A stretch of DNA of 64,000 bases from Microbulbifer bruguierae (GTDB lineage Bacteria > Pseudomonadota > Gammaproteobacteria > Pseudomonadales > Cellvibrionaceae). Position 1 is the first letter of the stretch; every line of letters begins with the position of its first letter. A program made the position numbers and the translations under genes. Location of the stretch: contig NZ_CP118605.1 in the NCBI RefSeq assembly GCF_029869925.1, positions 3,562,001-3,626,000 of the forward strand. The letters run 5' to 3'. Under the pieces are notes generated by a model, which did not search any database, was not told the DNA's origin, and worked only from the letters and a program-made list of their open reading frames with translations. Of this stretch, positions 1-8,247 are shown piece by piece.

Positions 1-377
1 GTTTCGCCGTTGTATTCGGTCTTGGCTTTGGAGGCGAAGGGAATATCTACCTGCTCGGTGACTGGTAGCGCGTCCATATCAGCGCGCAGGGCCACGGTGG
101 GGCCGGGCAGTCCGCCTTTCAGAAAACCCACGACCCCGGTGTGGGCGATGCCGGTCTCCACTTCCATGCCAAGGGATTTAAGGTGCGCGGTGATATATTT
201 GGCGGTCTCGAACTCGCGGTTTCCCAGTTCAGGATTCTGGTGCAGGTGACGGCGCCATTCGATCACCTTGCTTTCGGTCTGTTGCAGATATTTGTCGGCA
301 TCGGTCGAGGCACTGGCGAAAGAGCTACCAGCGACTGCGGATGCGGCAATAGTAAGGGCGAGCAGTGTATGTTTCAC
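1..377 (-). CDS. M20-family amidohydrolase, N-terminal part (runs off window)
   Basis: The reading frame runs off the left edge, so only the first 125 codons are visible. The start is a GTG at 377 with an AGGAAA ribosome site just upstream. The protein opens with a signal peptide (KHTLLALTIAASAVAGSSFA). It continues with motifs of M20D amidohydrolases/carboxypeptidases: EWRRHLHQNPELGNREF near residue 43, then GPTVALRADMDALPV, which carries the first metal-region Asp. Such enzymes cleave N-acyl or aminoacyl amides using a dinuclear metal centre, here in the periplasm. The metal ligands beyond residue 125 cannot be checked. An AbgT transporter lies 2 kb away; AbgT and M20 enzymes can be paired functionally, but these two are not adjacent. 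Confidence 0.85.
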   Translation of the reverse strand, partial: MKHTLLALTIAASAVAGSSFASASTDADKYLQQTESKVIEWRRHLHQNPELGNREFETAKYITAHLKSLGMEVETGIAHTGVVGFLKGGLPGPTVALRADMDALPVTEQVDIPFASKAKTEYNGE

Positions 378-510
378 GTGAGTTTCCTGTCGTTCGGTCG
401 TTTATTGTTGTGGTTCGTTGCCTGGGTATTGGTTGTGGTTGTAGTTGTGGGCTGCCGGGTGCAACCGTAATGCAAGCCACGAGTCTAACGCGAAAAGGAG
501 AAAATACCCC

Positions 511-840
511 ATGACCAATCCTATCATCGAGCGCCTTCAAGCCCAGTTACAGGCGGGCAAGGACTCGCCGCTTTTGCGCTTTGGACTCGGCAGTGCGCTG
601 TTTAATGAAAAGGCCTTCGCGCTGGCGGCGGAGCACCTGCGGGTATGTGTCAAGCAAATGCCGGACCACTCTGCGGCGTGGAAGCTGCTCGGGCGCAGTG
701 AAATGGCGTTGGGGAGTGACGAGGCGGCCAGATCGGCGTTTACCGCGGGTCTGGAAGTCGCGCGCCAAAAGGGGGATGTGCAGGTGGAGCGGGAGATCGG
801 GGTGTTTCTGAAAAAGCTCGCTCGTAAGAGCGCCGAGTGA
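511..840 (+). CDS. small TPR-repeat protein
   Basis: A 109-residue soluble protein with no signal peptide. The ATG at 511 follows AAAAGGAGAAA; an in-frame start at 445 is less likely because it lacks a ribosome site and the extra residues look non-coding. Residues 15-95 read as two to three tetratricopeptide helices (LLRFGLGSALFNEKAFALAAEHL, then AAWKLLGRSEMALGSDEAARSAFTAGLEVA). TPR units usually mediate protein-protein contacts; the partner is unknown. It stands alone, divergent from the amidohydrolase and convergent with the GH43 gene that follows. Confidence 0.75.
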   Translation: MTNPIIERLQAQLQAGKDSPLLRFGLGSALFNEKAFALAAEHLRVCVKQMPDHSAAWKLLGRSEMALGSDEAARSAFTAGLEVARQKGDVQVEREIGVFLKKLARKSAE

Positions 841-843
841 AAG

Positions 844-865
844 CACCACCGGCCTGCCGGCGGTG
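844..865. terminator. GC-rich hairpin between convergent genes
   Basis: The sequence CACCACCGGC-CT-GCCGGCGGTG forms a 10-bp stem with one mismatch. It sits between the ends of the TPR gene and the convergent GH43 gene. There is no clear T tract on either side, so termination is possible but unproven. Confidence 0.35.
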
Positions 866-877
866 CCAGGGTAAGCC

Positions 878-1873
878 TTAGTTGGCCTTCCAGGTGGTTT
901 TGATCCGGTCAGCGAAATCGGCAACGCCTTTATCCGTGCGCTCGACTTTTTTGATGGTGCCGTCGTCGTTGAAGTACAGATATTCGGCAGCGGTGTAGCG
1001 CTGACGTTGTTCACAGCTGGATACCGGTGACTGCAGCCAGCGGTGATAGAACAGCAACCACTGTCCCTTGTACTCGACAATGGAATGGTGGTTATTGCTG
1101 TTGTGTTCCTCGTCCATGAAGATGCCCTTGTATTCCCACGGGCCGGTGGGTGAGTCGGACATGTAATAGGCCAGGCTGCGGTTGTTTTCCGGCATGGTGA
1201 AGTAGTATTTGCCGTCCCGCTTGAATACCCAGGGCCCTTCCATTTTCGGCTCGTAGCCGCCCATATCCATCTTCTGGAAATCGCCTTTCACGCTCCGCAT
1301 GTCGTCGGCCATTTCGGCGACGTAGTAATCGAATTTGGTGCCGTGAAAGTACAGGTAAGCCTTGTCGTCATCGTCGATAAACAGTGCGGGATCATTGGCA
1401 TAGGGCTCGCGCCAGAGGGGGCCGCCGATCGCATCTTTAAACGGGCCTGTGGGCGAGTCGCTGACCGCGATGCCGATACCCATCCATTTGGTGCTGTTTT
1501 TGGGGTTGACCCGGTCTTTGTGGCCGTTACCGGCGGGGAACACCAGGTAGTACTTGCCGTTCTTGTAGGCGGCGTCCGGGGCCCAGGCGTAATTGTCTGC
1601 CCAGCTGAGGTCATCCACCGACAGCACTGCTCCGTGGTCTTGCCAGTTCACCAGATCCTCCGAGGAGAACACATGCCAGTTCTTCATCCAGAAGTCTTCC
1701 TGGCACTCCTCGTCGTGGGAGGTGTAGAGGTACATCTTGCCGTCCTGCCACACGTGCGCGGAGGGGTCGGCGGTTTTGATATCGCTGCCGAAATCCAGAG
1801 GGTTCTGCGCATGGCCTGCACTGGAACCAAGGAACAGTGCCAGCAGGGCCGAGTGTAATTTGTTTACTTTCAC
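878..1873 (-). CDS. secreted GH43 family glycosidase
   Basis: 331 residues, starting at GTG 1873 with AAGGAG about 11 bases upstream. A signal peptide ends near GHAQ (residue 23). The body is a five-bladed propeller of the GH43 type: the catalytic base is probably Asp36 in ADPSAHVW, the pKa-setting Asp is in ANDPALF, and the acid Glu is in YEPKMEGPWVFKRDGKYYF. Family members are inverting arabinofuranosidases, arabinanases, xylosidases or galactosidases. Sequence alone does not fix the substrate. It resembles the gene at 49559 (same DPxAxVxDGxxYLYT start and SPTGPFKDA block), which suggests paralogues. It lies about 25 kb from the main arabinan locus. Confidence 0.85.
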   Translation of the reverse strand: MKVNKLHSALLALFLGSSAGHAQNPLDFGSDIKTADPSAHVWQDGKMYLYTSHDEECQEDFWMKNWHVFSSEDLVNWQDHGAVLSVDDLSWADNYAWAPDAAYKNGKYYLVFPAGNGHKDRVNPKNSTKWMGIGIAVSDSPTGPFKDAIGGPLWREPYANDPALFIDDDDKAYLYFHGTKFDYYVAEMADDMRSVKGDFQKMDMGGYEPKMEGPWVFKRDGKYYFTMPENNRSLAYYMSDSPTGPWEYKGIFMDEEHNSNNHHSIVEYKGQWLLFYHRWLQSPVSSCEQRQRYTAAEYLYFNDDGTIKKVERTDKGVADFADRIKTTWKAN

Positions 1874-2015
1874 TAGGGGGGTACTCCTTCATCATCGCAG
1901 TCGGGGGACTGTCAGGCCGTTTGTTATTTTGGTCTGGCCGATTGTACAGGGTGAGGTGTGAAAATAAACCGGAGGTTGGCGTTGCTGGATACGCGTTTTG
2001 CCGTGGTACAGACAT

Positions 2016-2040
2016 AAAAAAACCGCGCCGGGGCGCGGTT
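2016..2040 (-). terminator. rho-independent terminator of the AbgT gene
   Basis: Read on the minus strand, AACCGCGCC-CC-GGCGCGGTT is a perfect 9-bp stem followed by a run of T. It starts about 25 bases after the AbgT stop codon. Confidence 0.85.
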
Positions 2041-2062
2041 TCTTCCGTTTTAACGGAGTTCT

Positions 2063-3667
2063 TTATTGCATAGAGAAGTAAGTCGCCGCCCCAGGGCCAA
2101 CCGGCAACCCGGCCACAAATACCCACAGGAAGAACAACGCAGTCCATCCGACAAAGAAGAAGATGGAGTAGGGAATCATGGTGGCAATCAAGGTCCCAAT
2201 CCCCAGGTCTTTCTTGTAGCGCGTGGCAAACGACACGATCAGGCCAAAGTAACTCATCATCGGGGTGATGATATTGGTTACGGAGTCACCGATCCGGTAG
2301 GCCGCCTGGATTACTTCCGGGGCATAGCCCAGCAGCATCAGCATGGGTACAAAGATCGGTGCAGTCACCGCCCACTGGGCCGAGGCGCTGCCCAGGCTCA
2401 GGTTCACCACACCGCACATCAGGATAAAGAAGAAGAACAGAATCGGGCCGGTGAGACCGATGCTCTGTAGCGCTTCGGCACCCAGTACCGCAAAGATGGT
2501 GCCGAGGTTGGTCATCTTGAAGAAGGCCACAAACTGCGCCGCGAAGAACACCAGCACGATATACATGCCCATGGTGCTCATGCTCTTCGACATCGCATTG
2601 ATCACATCGCGGTCGTTTTTCATGGTGCCCACGACCTTGCCATAGACGAAGCCTGGTACCGCGAAGAACACCACAATCAGGGCCACAATACCCTTCAGGA
2701 ATGGCGAACCGGCAACCTCACCAGTGGTCTGGTTGCGCAGCACACCCCACTCGGGGACGATGGTGAGCGCCAGTAAACCACAGACCCCGAGCACCGCAAG
2801 ACCCGCATATTTGAGGCCGCGCTTCTCGTCGTCATCAAGGGTGCTCATCTTGTCCTGGGACAGGTCTACAGCGGCCTCGCTCTTGTCGTAAGTGCCGAGC
2901 TTCGGCTCGACGATCGCCAGGGTTACCCAGCTGCCCACGGCGGTGATCAGGAAGGTGCTGGCGATCATAAAGAACCAGTTCACTTCAGGGCCGACCACAT
3001 AGGTAGGGTCGATCATATGCGCGGCGGATTCGGTGATACCGGACAGCAGCGGGTCCACGGTGCCGAGGAACAGGTTGGCGCTGTAACCGCCGGACACCCC
3101 GGCAAAAGCCGCAGCCAGGCCCGCCAGCGGGTGGCGGCCGAGGGAGTGGAAGATCATCGCCGCCATGGGAATCAGCACCACATAGCCCAGCTCCGACGCG
3201 GTATTGGAAATGATGCCGGCGAAAACCACGATCACAGTGACAGTGCGTTTCGAGGCCTGCAACACCAGGCCGCGTACCGCGGCAGAGAGCAGCCCCGAGT
3301 GCTCGGCGATACCGACACCCAGCAGTGCCACCAGCACCGTGCCGAGGGGCGCGAAGCCGGTGAAGTTGGTGACCAGGGTGGTGACGATGGTCCTGAGCCC
3401 CTCGCCGGACAACAGGTTTACCACCTGGATAATGCCGTCTGCGGAGCGGCCGGCGGCGCCTTCGGGACGGGGGTCCACGACCGAGAGGCCGAAATAGGAA
3501 GTGACACCGCTCAGGACTACCACGCCCAGGGCGAACATCGCGAACAGCGTAATCGGGTGGGGCAGGAGATTGCCGAGCCATTCCACCGTGTCGAGGAAGC
3601 GGCTGAAGGCCGTTTTCTTGCCGTCGCTGGCTGACGGGGTTTCACTGGGAGTAGCGGATGTTGTCAT
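2063..3667 (-). CDS. AbgT-family transporter
   Basis: 534 residues from the ATG at 3667, preceded by CAGGAGAAATA. A start 12 codons upstream is open but has no ribosome site. The protein is very hydrophobic, with about 12 membrane segments, and carries AbgT-family blocks such as FLDTVEWLGNLLPHPITLF near the N terminus, GYSANLFLGTVDPLLSGIT and GDSVTNIITPMMSYF. AbgT proteins take up p-aminobenzoyl-glutamate, or export sulfonamides and related antimetabolites (YdaH/MtrF); substrate direction cannot be told from sequence. It is a single gene with its own terminator. Confidence 0.9.
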   Translation of the reverse strand: MTTSATPSETPSASDGKKTAFSRFLDTVEWLGNLLPHPITLFAMFALGVVVLSGVTSYFGLSVVDPRPEGAAGRSADGIIQVVNLLSGEGLRTIVTTLVTNFTGFAPLGTVLVALLGVGIAEHSGLLSAAVRGLVLQASKRTVTVIVVFAGIISNTASELGYVVLIPMAAMIFHSLGRHPLAGLAAAFAGVSGGYSANLFLGTVDPLLSGITESAAHMIDPTYVVGPEVNWFFMIASTFLITAVGSWVTLAIVEPKLGTYDKSEAAVDLSQDKMSTLDDDEKRGLKYAGLAVLGVCGLLALTIVPEWGVLRNQTTGEVAGSPFLKGIVALIVVFFAVPGFVYGKVVGTMKNDRDVINAMSKSMSTMGMYIVLVFFAAQFVAFFKMTNLGTIFAVLGAEALQSIGLTGPILFFFFILMCGVVNLSLGSASAQWAVTAPIFVPMLMLLGYAPEVIQAAYRIGDSVTNIITPMMSYFGLIVSFATRYKKDLGIGTLIATMIPYSIFFFVGWTALFFLWVFVAGLPVGPGAATYFSMQ

Positions 3668-3952
3668 TATTTCTCCTGGGCGCGCCGGACGGCCAAAAAA
3701 CAATCAGTTGGCGCGAAATAATACATTAGAAATGATGAGAAAGACGATTTTTGAGGCCACGCCAGTCGTTTATCACGTCATTTTAAAATTAAGGGGGATG
3801 TCTGGCCTAATTAATAGCGGCAAGAGAGACAAACTGCCAGAGCTAAAGCAACGGGTAAAGCGGCGTATGAGTGTTCGACTGCGGCGCCTACTTTGCGTCG
3901 CTCTGGGCTCGGCGGGCGCCAGCGACGCCCGCTCAAGCTGAAGAGTGGCGAA

Positions 3953-4702
3953 TCAGAATTTGAATCCGAGTCCGACGGAGTAGACCCAGGGATCGATATC
4001 CACATCGGTCTTGATACGGGTGAAGAAACCCCGCTGGTCGCGGAAATCGATGGTGGCGTCGCTGTCGATATCCAGGTACCAGACCGCGGCGTTGAACAGC
4101 CAGTTGCTGTCGCGACCGAACATGATATCCACACCCAGTTCGCCGGCGAGGCCCCAGGATTCGTCCAGCTCCAGGTCTGCCGGCCCTACGGCGCCGAGCA
4201 CGTCGGCAAAGTATTCGTCAGCCACGTTGCTGACTTCTTCATCCATAAACGTGGTGAAGTTCACACCCAGGCCCACGTAGGGCTGTACCCAGGATTCCTT
4301 GCACACCGGGAACCATTGGATGGTGAGGGTTGGCGGCAGGTGCTCGACACTGCCGAGGTCCACCTTGCCAAGTGGCGGGTTAACGAACGGTTCGATTGGA
4401 TCTGGCAGTCCTGCGACTTCCAGATCGTGTTCGAAGGGGAAGGCCACCAGCAGCCCGAGGCCAAAGTGATCGGCAAACAGCCAGGTGCCGGTGATGGTGG
4501 CGTTGTCGCCGTCGTCGACATAGACCCGGGTGTCCGGCAACTCACCGATGCCTTCGATATCGAGCCAGTCGGAGTCGTCATCGGGGTCCACGTAACCCCA
4601 GCCGATGCGCACAATAAAGTCGCCCTGCTCGTAATCTGCCAGACATTGACTGGCGCCCAGGGTTGCCGCGAGGATGGCGGCGGACAGGCTGAATGCTTTC
4701 AT
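3953..4702 (-). CDS. OmpW-family outer-membrane protein
   Basis: 249 residues with a signal peptide (MKAFSLSAAILAATLGASQCLA) and a strong AAGGAGG site before the ATG at 4702. The mature part begins YEQGDFIVRIGWGYVDPDDDS, typical of OmpW. It shows alternating amphipathic beta strands (TLTIQWFPV, VQPYVGLGVNF, SWGLAGELGVDIMF) and ends in GLGFKF, the aromatic C-terminal signature of outer-membrane barrels. OmpW forms an 8-stranded barrel for small hydrophobic molecules. It is slightly longer than usual because of acidic loops (EEVSNVADEYFADVLGAVGPADLELDES). Confidence 0.9.
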   Translation of the reverse strand: MKAFSLSAAILAATLGASQCLADYEQGDFIVRIGWGYVDPDDDSDWLDIEGIGELPDTRVYVDDGDNATITGTWLFADHFGLGLLVAFPFEHDLEVAGLPDPIEPFVNPPLGKVDLGSVEHLPPTLTIQWFPVCKESWVQPYVGLGVNFTTFMDEEVSNVADEYFADVLGAVGPADLELDESWGLAGELGVDIMFGRDSNWLFNAAVWYLDIDSDATIDFRDQRGFFTRIKTDVDIDPWVYSVGLGFKF

Positions 4703-4839
4703 GAGGTCCCTCCTTGAACTTCATCGGGGTGTGAAGCAACACTTTCAGTCTAGCCGTGCGTACTATTGAGCAATTTTTTTGCGTTTGTTTCGCTGTCAGA
4801 CTGTCGCCGGTTGCCGTCTCCTGTGGGACGGGATAATAA

Positions 4840-4849
4840 TGTGATCACA
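4840..4849. promoter_or_regulatory. TGTGATCACA palindrome upstream of the amidotransferase gene
   Basis: A perfect 10-bp palindrome 40 bases before the start at 4890, in the divergent region with OmpW. It is made of two CRP-like halves (TGTGA/TCACA) but without the 6-bp spacer of a CRP site, so the binding protein is unknown. Confidence 0.25.
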
Positions 4850-4889
4850 AGTTTTGCGGTAAATGTGTTCGATGGATTGTGGTGAAGCA

Positions 4890-5597
4890 ATGAAAATAGG
4901 CGTTCTTAAAACCGACGATGTACGTCCCCAGCTGGCGACGGAGTTTGGCGAGTACCCGGAGATGTTTGCGGCGCTGTTGCGGCGGCAGGATCCGGCCCTG
5001 GAATTTGTCACCTATGAGGTACAGCACGGCCATTACCCCGATGATATCGATGAGGTGGATGCCTACCTGATTACCGGCAGCAAGACCGGTGTGTACGATG
5101 CCCAACCGTGGATAGCGCCGTTGATGGAGTTTGTGCGGGAGCTGCACAAGCGCCGCAAGCCGACCCTGGGAATCTGTTTTGGCCACCAGCTGATAGCCCA
5201 CGCGCTGGGTGGCGAGGCGCGCAAGTCGGAGAAGGGTTGGGGGGTTGGCGTGCATAGTTATGAGGTGCAGGAGACCCCGGTGTGGATGGTGGAGCCGCAG
5301 GCGCAGTTCAGTCTGCTGGTGAGCCACCAGGATCAGGTGACCGCACTACCGCCGGACACCAAGGTGATCGCTTCCAGCGATTTCTGCCCATTTGCCATGC
5401 TGCAGGTTGGTGAGCACATGCTCACCATGCAGGCCCATCCGGAATTTACCAAGCCCTACTCGGCAGGTCTGATGGAGCTGCGCAAGGAGGTCTTTGGCGA
5501 TGCTATGGTGGAGAAGGGCAAGGAGTCCCTGACTAACGATATTCACGCGAGTGCTGTGGCGCGGTGGATGCTGGCTTTTTTGAAGAGCGCTGCGTAG
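4890..5597 (+). CDS. class I glutamine amidotransferase-like protein
   Basis: 235 residues from ATG 4890 (MKIGVLKTDD); an in-frame ATG at 4863 adds nine unlikely residues. The fold is that of the GMP-synthase amidotransferase domain. The nucleophile is Cys96 in GICFGHQ, and the His/Glu pair is His183/Glu185 in QAHPEF, so the full triad is present. No synthetase partner domain follows. Stand-alone proteins of this group include gamma-glutamyl peptide or polyamine hydrolases and uncharacterised amidotransferases. The gene stands alone, and a long inverted repeat follows it. Confidence 0.85.
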   Translation: MKIGVLKTDDVRPQLATEFGEYPEMFAALLRRQDPALEFVTYEVQHGHYPDDIDEVDAYLITGSKTGVYDAQPWIAPLMEFVRELHKRRKPTLGICFGHQLIAHALGGEARKSEKGWGVGVHSYEVQETPVWMVEPQAQFSLLVSHQDQVTALPPDTKVIASSDFCPFAMLQVGEHMLTMQAHPEFTKPYSAGLMELRKEVFGDAMVEKGKESLTNDIHASAVARWMLAFLKSAA

Positions 5598-5629
5598 TAA
5601 AGACGAATTTTCTAGCCGAGTTGTGGGGC

Positions 5630-5756
5630 GGTACTACTACCGGGTACTGTCTCGCGAGACACGAGCTAGGCGCCCCCCCTCAACCCATCCCTGGGGGCTC
5701 TTCGAAAAAGTCCCTTTTTTCGAAGGTCTCGCAAGACAGCACCCGGTAGCAGTACC
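5630..5756. repeat. nested inverted-repeat element E1
   Basis: Outer arms of 31 bp (5630-5660 and 5726-5756) are inverted copies with three mismatches. Inside lies a second perfect 10-bp hairpin (CTTCGAAAAA at 5700 and TTTTTCGAAG ending 5725). The core GAGCTAGGCGCCCCCCCTC plus AACCCATCCCTGGGGGCTC is shared with the element at 12184. All three arm mismatches would be G-U pairs in a minus-strand RNA. It sits between the convergent amidotransferase and redoxin genes. Confidence 0.8.
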
Positions 5757-5809
5757 TTCTCGGCGATCGCGTACTTTTATTTCAGTTGTTCAGTGTCGTA
5801 TTCGCCTGG

Positions 5810-6358
5810 TTACTTCCACTTGATATTGCAGCCAATGGAAGGCATCTGATCCTCCCCGGGTTTCTCCCCCGCCAGAACCTTATCCACCGCCCCGCGTAAA
5901 TCCTTTCCATTCACCGGTTCGGCATTTCCCGGCCGGCTGTCGTCGAACTGGCCGCGATAGGCCAGATTCCCCTCCCCATCAAACAGAAAAAAGTCCGGTG
6001 TACAGGCGGCATCAAAGGCCTTTGCCACGGACTGATCCTCATCCACCAGATAGGCGAATCGGTAGCCCCGCGCCGCCACTTCCTCCTGCATTTTTTGTGG
6101 ACTGTCTTCCGGGTAGCTGGCGAAGTCGTTGCTGTTGATGGCGACGATACCGAGTCCAGCGGGCATGTATTCCGCGGCGAAATCGGACAGCGCGGCGGCG
6201 ATATGTTTGACGAAGGGACAGTGGTTACAGATGAACATCACCAGAAGCGGTTTGCCGGTGTAATCACTGCTGCTAGTCAGCGCGCCCGCAGGATCGGGCA
6301 GGGTGAACGCAGGCATGGCGGTGCCGAGGGGAATCATGCTGGAGGGGGTAAGGGCCAT
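5810..6358 (-). CDS. thioredoxin-like redoxin (AhpC/TSA type)
   Basis: 182 residues from ATG 6358, with GGAGC just upstream. The fold starts with GTAMPAFTLPDPAG and GKPLLVMFICNHCPFVKH. The CNHC pair (Cys44, Cys47) takes the place of the thioredoxin CxxC. There is a conserved cis-Pro segment, ACTPDFFLFDGEGNLAYRG. Small cytoplasmic proteins of this group reduce disulfides or peroxides; the exact substrate is unknown. There is no signal peptide. It is divergent from the urease cluster, sharing a 264-bp upstream region. Confidence 0.85.
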   Translation of the reverse strand: MALTPSSMIPLGTAMPAFTLPDPAGALTSSSDYTGKPLLVMFICNHCPFVKHIAAALSDFAAEYMPAGLGIVAINSNDFASYPEDSPQKMQEEVAARGYRFAYLVDEDQSVAKAFDAACTPDFFLFDGEGNLAYRGQFDDSRPGNAEPVNGKDLRGAVDKVLAGEKPGEDQMPSIGCNIKWK

Positions 6359-6402
6359 GGGTGCTCCTTGCTTTATTGGCGTAAGAGAGGCTGTTGGGAA
6401 TG

Positions 6403-6433
6403 GAGTGTACTGAGCCGGGATTGAGTGTACTGA
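6403..6433. repeat. direct repeat GAGTGTACTGA, two copies 20 bp apart
   Basis: GAGTGTACTGA occurs at 6403-6413 and again at 6423-6433, exactly 20 bp apart, that is, about two helix turns. It is in the divergent redoxin/ureD region and could be a tandem protein-binding site; nothing identifies the protein. Confidence 0.4.
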
Positions 6434-6476
6434 TTTTGGAAGGCGGTTTCAGTGCGGAAGGCCTGTCGTCGGACTA

Positions 6477-6488
6477 CGTCAAATGACG
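6477..6488. promoter_or_regulatory. CGTCAAATGACG dyad upstream of ureD (candidate urea-regulon operator)
   Basis: A perfect 5+2+5 dyad, 135 bp before ureD. The identical 12-mer occurs at 16896-16907 between the permease-kinase and the porin-urt operon. Read on the other strand, that copy also shares the preceding bases ACTA, giving ACTACGTCA in both. The likely binder is the LuxR-type regulator encoded at 12376-13326, but this is inference. Confidence 0.55.
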
Positions 6489-6622
6489 CATACCGCTGCC
6501 TCGGGAATCTTGTTTCCATTGTCCTTTAATCCAACCTGATGCCCGGGCTTTATCGCGGGTGGCTGGCGAGGTGCTGTAAAACATTGCACAGCAGCCTGCC
6601 GGTTTAGCGCTGTCGGTTTTCT

Positions 6623-7540
6623 ATGAATCAACTTGCCATTGCCGATATTCCAGTTTCGGAAGTCGCTCCGGAATTCGAGGGGCCAAGCCGTTGGCATGCG
6701 GATCTGGAATTGCAGTTCGAACTGGTGGAGCGGGGCTGTCGGCTTGCGCGCAATCGTCACTCGGGGCCGCTGTATGTGCAGAAGCCGTTTTATCCCGAGG
6801 GGCGGGATCTTGCCCATGTGTATCTGCTGCACCCCCCGGGTGGACTGGTTTCCGGGGATCGGTTGGATATCCGGGTACGGGTAGACGCAGGTGCGCGTGC
6901 GCTGGTGACCACAACCGGTGCGGGCCGGGTTTACCGGGCGCGCAGTGATGGCTTGCTGCAGAGTCAGAATACGGTTTTGCAGGTGGCCGCCGGTGCGAGC
7001 CTGGAGTGGCTGCCGCTGGAAAATATTGCCTATCCGGGGGCCAATGGGGCCATGTATACCCGGGTGGATCTGGCGCGCGGCGCGCACTTTGCCGGGTGGG
7101 AAATAACTTCACTGGGGTTGCCGGCCCGCGATGAAACATTTGCCAGCGGCCGCTTGCAGCAGCGGCTGGAAATATTTCGTGAGGGAATACCGCTGCTGGT
7201 GGAGTCGCTGTGTGTGGATGGTTGTGCATTATCCCCTGCAAACAGCCCCATTCTGTCGGCGGGTGCTGGTTTGCAGAGGTTGCCGGTGAATGGCTTGTTT
7301 GTTCTCGGGCCGTTCGAGCGTGCGCCTGAAACCGAGCTGCTGGAGCAGTGTCGGGAACAGATGGCTGCCCACGACAAACACGGCCTTGCGGGTATTACCC
7401 TGGTTTCCGAAATGCTCGTGGTGCGCGCCCTCGGTCGCTGCGCGTTTGAAGTGCGCGCACTGTTTGGCGAACTGTGGGAACTGCTGCGTCCGGCGTTGCT
7501 GCAACGCGAGGCGTGCGCACCGCGTATCTGGCGCACCTGA
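6623..7540 (+). CDS. ureD: urease accessory protein UreD (UreH)
   Basis: 305 residues. The start at ATG 6623 has no obvious ribosome site. The sequence carries the UreD signature: RCRLARNRHSGPLYVQKPFYPEG-like text near residue 50, LLHPPGGLVSGDRLDI, then ALVTTTGAGRVYRA. UreD docks on the urease apoprotein and, with UreF and UreG, delivers nickel to the active site. It is the first gene of a ureDABCEFG operon, with ureA starting 31 bp downstream. The shared dyad upstream suggests control by the kinase/regulator pair. Confidence 0.95.
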   Translation: MNQLAIADIPVSEVAPEFEGPSRWHADLELQFELVERGCRLARNRHSGPLYVQKPFYPEGRDLAHVYLLHPPGGLVSGDRLDIRVRVDAGARALVTTTGAGRVYRARSDGLLQSQNTVLQVAAGASLEWLPLENIAYPGANGAMYTRVDLARGAHFAGWEITSLGLPARDETFASGRLQQRLEIFREGIPLLVESLCVDGCALSPANSPILSAGAGLQRLPVNGLFVLGPFERAPETELLEQCREQMAAHDKHGLAGITLVSEMLVVRALGRCAFEVRALFGELWELLRPALLQREACAPRIWRT

Positions 7541-7571
7541 ATATTCAATGAAATAGAACTGCGGGTTTTGC

Positions 7572-7874
7572 ATGGAACTACTGCCAAGAGAAAAAGACAA
7601 GCTGCTGGTGTTTACCGCTGCGCTACTGGCGGAGCGGCGGCTGGCGCGGGGGTTGAAACTGAATTATCCCGAGGCGGTGGCGTTGATCACCATGGAAATC
7701 ATCGAAGGTGCGCGGGACGGCAAAAGCGTGGCCGAACTGATGGGCTACGGCCGCGAAATCCTGCGCGCGGAACAGGTGATGGACGGCGTGGCGGACATGA
7801 TTCATGAGGTGCAGGTGGAGGCCACTTTCCCCGACGGTACCAAACTGGTTACCGTACATAATCCAATTTCCTGA
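7572..7874 (+). CDS. ureA: urease gamma subunit
   Basis: 100 residues, the usual length for UreA. It shows the family pattern [46 protein letters not shown] and ends in [10 protein letters not shown]. The gamma subunit packs with beta and alpha to form the (alpha-beta-gamma)3 enzyme that hydrolyses urea to ammonia and carbamate. It is separate from ureB, as in Klebsiella-type ureases, and not fused as in Helicobacter. Confidence 0.97.
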   Translation: MELLPREKDKLLVFTAALLAERRLARGLKLNYPEAVALITMEIIEGARDGKSVAELMGYGREILRAEQVMDGVADMIHEVQVEATFPDGTKLVTVHNPIS

Positions 7875-7893
7875 ACAGCGGGCGGAGGCACAT

Positions 7894-8247
7894 ATGATTC
7901 CCGGAGAAATCCAGGTCGCCGCGGACAAAGGCGACATCGAACTCAATCCCGGCCGTGAGACCCGCACACTGCGGGTGGAAAATACCGGCGATCGCCCGGT
8001 GCAGGTAGGGTCCCATTATCATTTTTATGAAGTGAATCCCGCGTTGCGCTTTGAACGGAAGCTGGCGCGGGGTTTTCATCTGAATATCGCTTCTGGCACC
8101 GCGGTGCGTTTCGAGCCGGGCCAGGGGCGCGAGGTGGAGCTGGTGGCTTACGCCGGTGCACGCGAAGTGTTTGGTTTTCGTGGCGAAGTCATGGGGCCGC
8201 TGGACGAAACGCAGGAAACGGAGAGTGACGGGGAGGCCAGATCGTGA
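7894..8247 (+). CDS. ureB: urease beta subunit
   Basis: 117 residues from ATG 7894, preceded by GGCGGAGGCAC. Upstream in-frame codons overlap ureA and do not resemble UreB. The protein begins [20 protein letters not shown] and holds the conserved [19 protein letters not shown] and [25 protein letters not shown] blocks. The C-terminal tail ([13 protein letters not shown]) is acidic. The stop overlaps the GTG start of ureC (GTGA), indicating translational coupling. Confidence 0.97.
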   Translation: MIPGEIQVAADKGDIELNPGRETRTLRVENTGDRPVQVGSHYHFYEVNPALRFERKLARGFHLNIASGTAVRFEPGQGREVELVAYAGAREVFGFRGEVMGPLDETQETESDGEARS

